64,000 nucleotides of DNA from Bactrocera neohumeralis (lineage: Eukaryota; Arthropoda; Insecta; Diptera; Tephritidae), in NCBI RefSeq assembly GCF_024586455.1, contig NC_065923.1:67057076-67121075 (forward strand), in the 5' to 3' direction. Position 1 is the first letter of the stretch, and every line of letters begins with the position of its first letter. The notes beneath the pieces were generated by a model. It was not told the DNA's origin. It saw nothing but the letters and a program-made list of their open reading frames with translations, and did no database searches. This document shows positions 24,501 through 34,474 of the stretch, one piece after another. Position numbers and translations under genes: made by a program.

Positions 24501-25585
24501 ACAGCATAATGGATGAATAAATCTATTTCAGAAAGCGGGTGTAGCAAATACTTCCGGTCATCGACCATACTTGATCGACATTTTTAAGATCACAGCTGTC
24601 CAATAACGATCCTCATAATCTTTGTATTAGAAATAAGCCCCAATACCTATCCTAACCCAGCCTCTTGCTCTCATCTTACTTTAAATTTCGGGTCTTACAC
24701 ACTGTTCGGGTTAAACATTTAATCAAAACATTGCAAAACCAAAAACCGGGAATATTCGAACGACCCAAAGCGTGGCCTAGCAGAAAATACTTAAACACTT
24801 TCCAGACGGGTTGCATGTATTGTCAAAGTACTATGACTGCTATCGATTCGAGCCAGCTCGTTCGGTTCCTCAAGTTATGGAGCCCAGAAGGAAATATCCA
24901 GCTGTTTCTATCCGCCTTCTTCCAGATACAGTTCGACATAGACAAATAATTTTGAGCAGTGCTGACGAGTTAGTCGTCGCACGTTCTTTCCCCTGCGCTC
25001 TCATAAACTACAGCAAAATTCAAAAAATTAGATCTGCTTTCATGTGTTATTCAATTTCATTTGGACGTATGCTTCGCAGCTGGCATTTACTTAGCGCAAT
25101 TAATATGAGACATGCTGTGGACATAGCCGTTTTATTTTGTTGCTGGAATTTAATTTGCTACGTCAACGAACAGCGGACAGTAGGCTTGTGAAATAATAAT
25201 AATAATTGTTAATAGGCAACAGGCAAATGTTGGTCTCTGTATAGTTCGGGCAGTGAATTCCAAGCATTGGAAGTGTGGGTGGCCAGAAATATCCATGTAG
25301 GGAATTTTGAGTTAATGAAAATATACACTGGCACGGCGGTAGATTTTAATTCCTCACCCAAATATTGATGAAACATTATTGTGGCAATATGTTCAATTAT
25401 ACCAATAAGGTAAAATTACTTAAAACAATTGAGTTGAAAATCATCTTATAAACACAAAAAAGCAGAGTTTACAGCTACCTACATGGAATCCTGAATTACC
25501 TTTGTTCCGGCGATCAACTACCCTACAGTTGTATATGAATTTTGAATTTGTGGTTTATTTACTTTATTCTCTATTAACAATCGCT
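21513..25585. other. non-coding stretch
   Basis: No supported exon. Chance open frames up to 126 codons (24,811-25,191, +) lack domains, splice context and codon signal. Near 22,495 is a short CT-rich microsatellite. A CCAAGG/CCTTGG hairpin lies near 23,755-23,785. Confidence 0.45.
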
Positions 25586-25589
25586 TAAT

Positions 25590-26290
25590 TTAAATTAATT
25601 AGTTAATTTTTTATTTAGTTATTAGTACTCAATTAGTAAATAGTTGTTTAAATATTTAGAAAGTTAATTGTTTCATTATAATATTAAATTGGACTTTATT
25701 TGTAAACTGTTCCATGAGTTAATTGAACTCAATTAGCTAATTACACAATTGATTTAACTCAATTAATGAACTGCTATCTTTTTTCGTAAGTTAATCGCAA
25801 AACTAAGTTACGTTAGTTAATTGTACTCAATTAGTTAATATAACTCAATTAGCTAATTAAACTCAATTAGTTTAGAAAAGTACTATTTAATGATTCAATA
25901 AATTAGTTTTTCGATACGCTGGACTTAATTTTTCAATACGTAATTGAACTCAATTAGCTAGATTTTCCATACCATCATCGATTTAATTAATTTAGTTATT
26001 GAGAAGTTAGTAAAACTAAGTTACGTTAGTTAATTGTACTCAATTAGTTAGTATAACTCAATTAGCTAATTAAACACAATTAGTTTAGAAAAGTATTATT
26101 TAATGATTCAATAGTTTTCCGATACGCTGGGCTTAATTTTTCAATACGTAATTCAACTCAATTAGCTATTTTCTATAACATCATCGATTTAATTAATTTA
26201 GTTATTGAGAAGTTAGTAAATTTAACTAAGATAGTTATTTCTTTAATTAGTTAAGCGGTCAATTAGCAATTTCAACTCACTTTATTCACT
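25590..26290. repeat. CTCAATTAG/TTAATT motif cluster
   Basis: About ten copies of CTCAATTAG (or one-base variants) occur over roughly 530 bp, mostly as NACTCAATTAGYTAATT, mixed with many more TTAATT and TTAGTTA words. Part of the region is a 213-bp tandem duplication, but motif copies also lie outside the duplicated units (near 25,628, 25,728 and 25,758), so the duplication alone does not explain the density. TAATTA/CAATTA is a homeodomain core, so a regulatory reading is possible; a decayed simple satellite is the simpler one. Confidence 0.7.
25799..26220 (+). repeat. 213-bp tandem duplication, two units
   Basis: Unit 1 (25,799-26,011) and unit 2 (26,012-26,220) both begin AAAACTAAGTTACGTTAGTT and run through TTTAGAAAAGTA, a GATACGCTGG block, TTTTTCAATACGTAATT and CATCATCGATTTAATTAATT to GTTATTGAGAAGTTAGTAAA. 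They differ by a few substitutions and small gaps, so the duplication is fairly recent relative to the surrounding motif array. Confidence 0.88.
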
Positions 26291-26610
26291 GTTCAATTAT
26301 GTACAATAGCATATAAAGTAGTTTTTGGATATTTATATATCTTTCAGACCCATCTACATTGGCTATGTTGCCAGTTCAATTTCAATTCTCTCATCATATG
26401 CGCATATTTTTTGATTGTGTCGTCAATTAGGGCATATTTCACGTAATTTCGTTGAAATTTATTTATGCTCTCTGAGAACATACGTCAATATGTACAATCA
26501 TAACATATATACGGCAATATACGCGGCTTCTAACCACTGTTATGCGCGATAAGCAACGGGGTCTATCAAAACTCTAATTGGAGTTGAAATAGCTACAGCC
26601 TATTTACGAA

Positions 26611-26717
26611 TATACGAGCGGTTAAATTTCCCAAATTACCACATGTCAGACTGATTGACTATACAGATGCATGTATGTGTGTGTGAATGTGTTTCTGTGT
26701 AGTTGTGGCATAACACA
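26611..26717 (+). repeat. dispersed direct repeat, copy 1 (about 107 bp)
   Basis: It runs from TATACGAGCGGTTAAATTTC to GTAGTTGTGGCATAACAC. The core ATTACCACATGTCAGACTGA...CAGATGCATGTATGTGTGTG is identical to 27,110-27,218. No coding capacity. Confidence 0.88.
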
Positions 26718-27109
26718 GCAATGCGCAGCTGGCTGCAGGCATATACATATTTGGATTTTATTTCAGTATTTTTCTGTAGTCTAGCCTACCGCAAAGTTTA
26801 GTTATGTAAATAGAAAAGTTAGTAAATTTCACTCCTCCTGTCCCCTCTCAGCTTTAGCGTTAACCAGATGGCATTGCATTCTAGTTTTGCAGGAAGGAAC
26901 AAATCTTGCGCACCCTATACCACGCGCGATTACTTTAAAATTTTTCAAATTTGTTAAATTTTTTATGCTATCTATTAATTTTCACCGTCTTATTAAATTA
27001 TAATCCAGTTATTAAATTGGCAATGATGAATGTTTAGCTGCTGCCATTGAATAATAAATTTTAAAATATATTTATACATATTATCCATATTTATAAAAAA
27101 TATATATTT

Positions 27110-27218
27110 TATACGAACGGTTAAATTTCTGATAAATTACCACATGTCAGACTGATTGACTATACAGATGCATGTATGTGTGTGTGAATGTGTTTCTGTG
27201 TAGTTGTGGCATAACACC
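27110..27218 (+). repeat. dispersed direct repeat, copy 2
   Basis: Near-identical to 26,611-26,717 apart from GAACGG versus GAGCGG and a 2-bp length change (TTCTGATAAATT versus TTCCCAAATT). The copies lie 499 bp apart, and similarity stops sharply after GGCATAACAC. Confidence 0.88.
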
Positions 27219-27219
27219 G

Positions 27220-30200
27220 TATGATGTGTAGTCCTATATAGAATTAACAGCGGGCGTCCTCAAGCCTAACGGTTAACTATGTATTTCTTGTTTCGTTTTG
27301 TGTCGTATTCGTTTCAGCGTTGCTTGTAAGACAAGCGCAGCTGACTTACAGACATGATGTTGCCATGTTGCATTAAAAGTTGAAATGTAATATTATAATA
27401 TATTGTGGCTTGTCCCACATTTTTATTTAGCTAATTTTTAAATAAGTACATTTAACCTATTTTTCAATAATTTGAAAAAGTCTACATGAAAGCTATTTTA
27501 TAAAAGCATTTATCAAATAGTTATTTTCAAGCGAAAAAATATATATATATTCTTTTTTTTTAATTTTGAAAGTTATAATCTTTAAAATTAAATTTAAATT
27601 ACAAAAAAACATAGATTTTTAATTTTAATATTTCTAAATTTGTCTAATGCTAATTCTTTCAACGAAAAAGTTTTTTCAAAATTGCGTTTTAAAAGATTAC
27701 AAAAAGCATTTAACTTCAAAATTTTGTTAATTTTTTTAATGTTAATTAAATTTTGAAAATATTTATATAAAATATGTTTATTTTTTATTTTTTTCTTACA
27801 ATATAATTTTTTTCCTAATTTTTGAAGACAAAAATTTTTAAATTTAATTTTGTTGTTTCTTTTAAGTGTTAGTTCTTAGATATATTTCAAAAAGAACGCC
27901 AAAAGGCCTGACTACATATGTATCAAATAAAAATTCATATTTATGTATACATATGTACATATATGATAATTAAATAGGTTGACCACAGCCATATTTCCTC
28001 ACGCATATTAAATAAATATAACGCATACGCCATGTTAAAAACAAATTTTAAATGGCTTTGCAAATTTATGTAGCATTTTCATGATCACAATTTATTTAAA
28101 ATCTATTTATTTTAATCAAATTTTGGCACATGATTTTCCATTTCGTCACGCATACGCCATGTTGGCTAATTGATAGGCGCATACCTATTGCAATTTATGT
28201 AGTAGTCGCACTAGCAGTTTGGTGGCTTTTGCCCAAAATTAACATTCACTGCCCGTATACCTCTCATAAATTTTTGTTTGCTAGTTCGGTTTTCATTATA
28301 AACAAAATTTTAGCTTTCTCTGATAGCATTTTAATCACTCATACGCACTGTTGAGCGGTTAATTATTGGATAGCGCAGTAGCGCGGCATAATTATGGTTG
28401 CTAAAATTATTTACTGCTTTTTATGCATAAATAATATTATATTTTACTAAATGTAGATGTTTTAGAAATTTTTCAATAAAATATTATTCAGAAATCACCA
28501 GCCATAATAGGGAATTCACTCCACTTAATGGTTAATTTAACAAAACCAAATTATATATTTAAATAATATAATATAAGTATGTATCTGTTGTTATAGCTGC
28601 GAATGGTATTGGTAATATGCGTAAGAAAACGTAGCACCATATTTTGTTGAACAAGTTAAAAAATAATATTTCTTAATTTTAAATTTGTTCACTGAATTTT
28701 TAAATTTTTAAAATTTTGTCTATTTGAGTATTTATAGAATGCTAGGATAATAAAATAAATGCTTATAATATTTCTAAGACTTTTAAGGTTCCAACTTTTT
28801 ATTTTAGTTTAAGTTTGGAAAATTTATTTTATTTATATTTTTTAAGTTTTAAAGAAAATATTTTTATCATTAAATTTTTTACATATTTTAGTAAAAACAA
28901 CTAGAATTATATTAAATATTACTCATATCAGTTCACTAATACCTAAAACTGCAAAAAGAAACAAATCGTACAGTAAAAATATTGCTCCTGCAGCCTTGAA
29001 TACTAAAAAAACAGAAATAATTGCATTATATGTTATTTTTTAGTATGCAAAATCGTATATTATGATTCATATTTAGTATACCAATACATGCATAACAGAA
29101 AGGAAAAGGTATTATGTTTCCAGCTTTTTGTAACAGCTATAAATGAGCAGTGGTAAATCGGCCCACTTTAAGTTCAAGAAAAGTCTTCGGATATGCTTTA
29201 AATTTGCTTGCCATCAAAAATCTTAATTCTTCAAAAAACAAAAATAATATTTGTTTAAAAAAACTAAATATCAAAAATGTATAAAAAAACTGCTAAAACT
29301 TTTAAAAAATTTTAATCATAATTTCATGAAAAATTTATCAGTGCGGAATATTTTAGTAACTAATACATTAATGTTTTATTTTTCTTCATACTATGTTTTG
29401 CATATTTTAACATTTGCACAACTTTTTCCATTTGAAATTCAATATTTCATATTAAAGATTTGATGTACTTCCAAAGATGCATTTTTCTAACTGAAAAGTA
29501 TCAATAATTAGTTAAATTTTTTTTTAATTTATCAAAATTCATTATTATTTCTATTACTATAACTTTATTGAGTACTTTACTTTTCAAAAGTGCAAACCAA
29601 TATTAAATCGATGCATATTCTTGACATAAACATTTATTTCCAACTGCTTCAATTCTATCGTGGCAAGGAGATGTGCTCTCATATATTCTTCTCAAACCAC
29701 ATAAAAAATCATCAATTTTTACTGACAGCTGTGTTGCCAAGCAGCTGCTCAACGCCAAAGCAAAGAATTTTATTTACGCAAAATATATTTGTTTTTCAAT
29801 TGCGAGCGACTTAGTGACCATTAATCTACATAGAATTCTAAGAACAGTCAATGCAAACATAGTTCATTGACAAATATTAACTCACAGTTCGCCGCTTGCC
29901 ATGAGAATCAAGTTGATTTATTATTTTTGGCTGTCTCGGCTCTGGTCAGCAAGGGCGTATGAGTGATTTTTTGGCATATACATATATGGTGTGTCGGTTT
30001 TTCTAACAATTTGTTGTGATTTATTTGTATATTATATGTATTAGTTTTAGATAATAAAATACAAATATTAGTAAAAAATGATACGTAGCTTACAAATTGT
30101 TGCGTGTTTTAAGACTGATGTATAAATTATTTGGTGACTGCCTCAATATAAACTACTAGAGGGTACTTCAAAAACAAATATTTCTTTTGAATTTGGAAGA

Positions 30201-30250
30201 GTTGAAAAAAATTTTAATTTTGCTTGGAAGCCCGTAATCTGTATACATAT
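27220..30250. other. very AT-rich non-coding stretch
   Basis: Dominated by A/T words; no exon, transposon end or RNA gene recognised. A short ACGCATACGCCATGTT word occurs twice (near 28,021 and 28,147). Open frames here are short and AT-driven. Confidence 0.5.
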
Positions 30251-30253
30251 ATA

Positions 30254-30783
30254 ATGGGTCTTGCGGTATTTTTATTGAATTTTTTTTTTGTATTGAAATT
30301 GAAATGAATTTTTGATGACTCATGCCCAGCTCTTGACCGATGCTACGGCTGCTACTATGCCGGTCTCTTTCGACCAATTCAGCGATTTTATCGCAATTTT
30401 CGACGACAGGCCTTCCGGAGCGTGGCGCATCTTCGACCACCTCTACACCAGAACGAAAACGTTGAAACCATCGTTGTGCGGTGGAAATGCAAACTGTATC
30501 GGGTCCATAAACTGCACAAATTTTATTGGCAGCTTGAGATGCATTTTTGCCATTATCGTAGTAGTACCGTAAAATATGCCGTATTTTCTCTTTATTTTGC
30601 GCGATGTTTGCGACGCTATAACTCACGGACGACTTAAAAGAAACGACAATCAATCAAACACGTGTTAGCGCCTGAAATGAGCTTTCCAAAAAGGTATAGC
30701 ATGACCCGATGCGACGAATAAAACTAGAGCTACGCGCTTTCAGCGCCAACTAGCGAAAATACCGCAAGACTTTTTTGACAACC
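30254..30783 (-). mobile_element. internally deleted mariner element, copy 2 (530 bp)
   Basis: Same family and same internal junction as the 14,209-14,753 element, flanked by TA (30,252-30,253 and 30,784-30,785). Its right terminal repeat is intact (ATACCGCAAGACTTTTTTGA plus CAACC). The left one lacks about 12 bp: ATGGGT runs straight into CTTGCGGTATTT. This copy is therefore probably immobile now. Confidence 0.9.
30312..30605 (-). pseudogene. mariner transposase N-terminal fragment (copy 2)
   Basis: Reads AQNKEKIRHILRYYYDNGKN, ASQAANKICAVYGPDTVCIS, TAQRWFQRFRSG, DAPRSGRPVVEN and SSSRSIGQELGMSHQ, about 97 % identical to copy 1. The family start codon is mutated (ANIAQ here against ANMEQ in copy 1). 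The catalytic domain is absent because of the shared deletion. The open frame outside these limits is flanking or terminal-repeat sequence. Confidence 0.88.
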
Positions 30784-30785
30784 TA

Positions 30786-32347
30786 ATATATGTGTAATAT
30801 CTTAATTTTTGTTTTTTTATGTACATATGTATACATGGAAAGCAATCCGTCTCTCGTGAAAGCGATTACAAATATCTATTAAAACTTAGTTTATTAGCTA
30901 TATAATGAGAAACCTCAAAAACACGTTTATTCAGGCCAAAAATGTCTTAACTCTAAATCAAAGTTTTACACCCTCACACCCTTTTCTGTAAAACAGCATA
31001 TACGTGTGATTGTTATGATGACAGGACTTCCTAAAATTAGCGCACAATATAATTAAAACTATTATAATTGCAAATTAATGGCTTTCGGCAGCTTTTCTCC
31101 TTTATTCTTTTTTACATAACCATTATTTACTCTTTCTTGTCGACTTTTTTGCCGTTATTGCGCTTTTCGGTTTTTTAAGTCGAGCGCAAACTTTAAAAGC
31201 TGCCATCAACGCCACGCTCGTTGACCTAAGTAGCCGCTTGCCCAAACTAGCCGGCTGCATTTTTCCGCAGTACTGTTTCACTGCACTGTTCTTTAAACTA
31301 ATTTTCGTCCAGCCGAACTTTTTATCGTCATGTAATTTTTAATGAATTTTCTTTAATTTGCTTACGAAGTGTGCAGCGGCGCATTTGACGGCGTCTTTAT
31401 TCTATTTTATTTTTGTTGTTGCCCACTTCAAAGTTCAACTAAACGAACGTGGAATAATTTTACTGAGTGAGGGCGTCTAGAGCGGAAGGAAACTATTTTG
31501 CGCTTTCAACGCAGACACAGCACGTTGGTTGAATAGTTTCGTCGTTAATGGCTTTTGAAGTGGACGACAGGGGGCTATAGCGCGAACGAATTACCTATTC
31601 TTGCCACACTGGAGTCTTTGTAAGGAGTTAAATTCGAGCTAGACGCTATATAAACTTTTAAGAAGCAATCTGCATATTAAAACAATCTGCGGAGCTAGTC
31701 AAATGTCAATTTAAATGCACGATAAGGATATCCCAATGAGTTTTAATATGTTCTCGGTATTTAGTAAGTCGTCAGCACTGCTTCACTGTATTATCAAGCC
31801 TCAGCAGATCTCATTTGTTATGTGGTTAAGTTCTTGTTGCTCATGCTTTACTTTTAGCACCAAAAATAATGTTCTTTCTTCAATTTTTGCAGAAATTCTC
31901 TAAAAACCGAATTTTTCCAATCGTTAATCCAAGAGAAACTCTTCACCTGAAACCTGTCTTCTTGAAAAATTTTACTTACAAAATTTACCGCAATTGGAAC
32001 TAGGCTATTGTAAGTAGTACTGTCGCCATGTATTATTTTTTTCATAGCCAAGGTTATGCTTAGAGCAGTCACAGAGAGTAATTTAGAATTTTTTTAAATA
32101 TTGTTCTGTTCGCTTCATAAAACACTTAACAAAATAATTTTGGAAAATGCTGTTGAGTCGACAATTCCTGGTTGTATATATGGATCAGGTTGCTATGTTG
32201 GAAATAATTTTTAATAATTTTTCATTGTCATTACTTTGACTTCTTTCGCAGTAAAAACTGAACAACCTTTCTCGAGGGATAGCTGAGCTTCCATAGTCAA
32301 TTTGAATAATTTTCATTAATATCCAATATATGCGCGTAGTTATCATA
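30786..32347. other. non-coding stretch
   Basis: No supported feature. About 31,140-31,620 is slightly less AT-rich with CGC/GCG words and may be a conserved non-coding patch, but no exon boundaries are convincing. Confidence 0.45.
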
Positions 32348-32468
32348 TTCTTCTTTTTTATTGGCGTAGACACCGCTTACGCGGTTATAGCTGAGGGTTG
32401 TACGTTGGGTATTAGAGCCGCCCCCAATGAAAAGTAAATAATAGCCTCGGATGAGAGACCCACTTTTA
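32348..32468. mobile_element. chimeric inverted fragment of the non-LTR element at 59.5 kb
   Basis: Positions 32,348-32,393 are, on the minus strand, the 3' end of that element (GCTATAACCGCGTAAGCGGT, GTCTACGCCAAT, then an A/AAG-rich tail; compare 60,132-60,178). Positions 32,394-32,468 are its 5' region on the plus strand (AGGGTTGTACGTTGGGTATT ... AGCCTCGGATGAGAGACCC; compare 59,697-59,785). The two parts meet head to head. Such an inverted 5' piece joined to a 3' end is what twin priming during LINE insertion gives. Confidence 0.7.
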
Positions 32469-32499
32469 ATAAGTAATTTTATTCTAATTATAAAATTCA

Positions 32500-32850
32500 A
32501 ACTCTTTCGTCTAAAGCAATAGCTATATCTAAAAAAACTTGTAAGAAGTAATTTTTACGCGCTCTTTATACAATACTTAAAAGAAAAATTTATACAGTAT
32601 TTGAGAGTCTACTTCCAGAGCAGTAGGAACAGCCTTCACTATTTTAATGCACTTGATATAATAACAGCACATTAGGGATATGAATCCAAGAATTTTTACT
32701 TGAGTTTATTTGATTTTTCAAAGAGTAATTAGCTATAACGATAAGTCTAGATTTCTATCTCATTTGATTCATATTAACTATTATGATAGTCAACACAGAC
32801 ACCACTCCAAATTTGGAAAATTTTTTCAAACGCTCTGAAGCCCAATACAT
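32500..32850. other. AT-rich non-coding stretch
   Basis: Nothing recognised. Confidence 0.5.
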
Positions 32851-32864
32851 TGTTTTTTGGGAGA

Positions 32865-33440
32865 GTTGCCACATGTTTGAAAATTATAATTTTATGAAAT
32901 TGAACAATTTAATCAAACACGAAGTAAACAAAGTCTAGAAATATTTCTCACATAGTTGCCGACTGTTTAAAAAATTTAATACCAACAAATTGATAAAATT
33001 AATTCAACACTACCTAAAGAAGTTTGAAAAATAATTCGAACGTAGTAAATTTTAATAATCTTTGGTATATCAAAAAAATTTGTTTTTTTTTTCTCCAAAG
33101 AATTCCTGACAGTAAATCAAATATTGCCTGAACAGCTTACGAAATACTTCTGATCGCAATATATGTATTCAAAAACTGTCGCCACCTGTTTTGAAAATTC
33201 TAGTTCCATTGAAATTGAAAAAATGAATCAAACAGGTTTCAACAATATTTTTTCCTAGTCAATTCTAAAAGGGGTTGCCACCACAGTGAAATTTGTTTCA
33301 CTAAAATTTGTTGAACCTAAATCAAAAGGCAATATTTGATTTGAACGGGTTTAAAAAGTATGTCTGACCGAGATATTTTGAAGGGTGTTACCAAACGTTT
33401 GCAAATTATAATTCTAACAACAGCTTTAAATGAGTTTTTA
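32865..33440. repeat. decayed tandem repeat with GTTGCCAC...GTTTGAAAATT units
   Basis: Five diverged units start near 32,871 (GTTGCCACATGTTTGAAAAT), 32,956 (GTTGCCGACTGTTTAAAAAA), 33,178 (GTCGCCACCTGTTTTGAAAA), 33,273 (GTTGCCACCACAGTGAAATT) and 33,386 (GTGTTACCAAACGTTTGCAA). Several are followed by AAATTGA...AATCAAAC-type sequence and AT-rich filler. The basic period is near 90-110 bp, with one longer gap. Confidence 0.6.
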
Positions 33441-33444
33441 ATAT

Positions 33445-34110
33445 GTTCAAAGTAGTTTTTATTAGATTACCAAATTTAAAAAAAATGCGTTTTAATTTGT
33501 ACAACAATTTTTTAATTAAGAATTCAACCAATAAAATCAGGACGCTTGTTATAACGCATGTAGCCTTACACAAACGACTGCATGATTTTTTTATTTCAAA
33601 ATTCAGTTCTCTAAGCCTCCTTGTAGACGTTTTAAAATTTGTTGATTTTATATTATCGAAAACTATCTGCATTTATCTCCGAGCTTAGAGCTAATGACGA
33701 ACTATCTCAATATTACCCAAAAATAATTCGCGTATCATTTTCTAGAAATTTTCTAACAATAGCAGCCAAAACCACAATCTGAACTTCACGGTAAAGCAAA
33801 GATTTAATAAATACTTAATACGGAAAAGTTACTCTCTAATTCAAGCCAATGCCGCTTATAACATCCTCACTGCGCTACATTCCATTCTAATTTATTACAA
33901 GAACTATTTTTTTTGCCATCTCTGCACAATCGCGTACATATGTATATACTCGAATGTAGACATATCTTGGCATACTCGTGTGCACTCCACTTAATTCCAC
34001 TTAACCCATATTTGCGAAAACTACTTAAGACAAAATGAAGACAAACTAAAAATAAGAAGAAAACAAAAACAAAAAGTTTTATTTGGCTCCTCCGTGGCCA
34101 TTTATAATTT
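33445..34110. other. AT-rich non-coding stretch
   Basis: Overlapping open frames on both strands near 33,406-33,688 are composed of AT-rich codons and have no domain. Nothing else recognised. Confidence 0.5.
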
Positions 34111-34114
34111 AAAT

Positions 34115-34470
34115 AGCTTCCATATAAGAAGATATAAGAACTTGGTTTTGATCGATCAGTTTGTATGGCAGCTATACGCTATAGAAGTCTGATCTGAAGT
34201 TTCTTCAGACATTGTTTCGTTGCTTTAAGCAATACTTCATGCCAAACATCTGGAATATATCTTGTCAAATTATAAAGTTTTTATACAGCGACTTGAGTTT
34301 TAGCGTTCGGTTTGCATGACAGCTAAATGCTACCGGCGGACATAGCCATAACTAAATGCACTCAGCTCGTCACGCTGATCACTAACATATTCTTAAATAC
34401 TTTCCAGAGTCTCCGTGTTTCCTTCTGATTTGAACCTCATGGTAAACATACTCTGTTCAGGGTATAAAAA
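34115..34470 (+). repeat. dispersed repeat family A, copy 2
   Basis: Contains GATCAGTTTGTATGGCAGCT / ATACGCTATAGAAGTCTGAT, then GGCGGACATAGCCATAACTA, ACTCAGCTCGTCACGCTGAT and GTCTCCGTGTTTCCTTCTG, and ends CTCTGTTCAGGGTATAAAAA. The motif order matches the minus-strand copy at 9,868-10,300 and the shorter copy at 60,205-60,545. Non-coding. Confidence 0.7.
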
Positions 34471-34474
34471 AAAA

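Noticed and set aside
24665..25191. Overlapping 94- and 126-codon frames on +
   Set aside because: Two overlapping frames of similar length without recognisable motifs. Neither has coding-type third positions.
25590..26290. CRISPR-like regular repeats
   Set aside because: The repeats lack constant length and unique spacers, and the organism is eukaryotic. It is an AT-rich motif array with one segment duplication.
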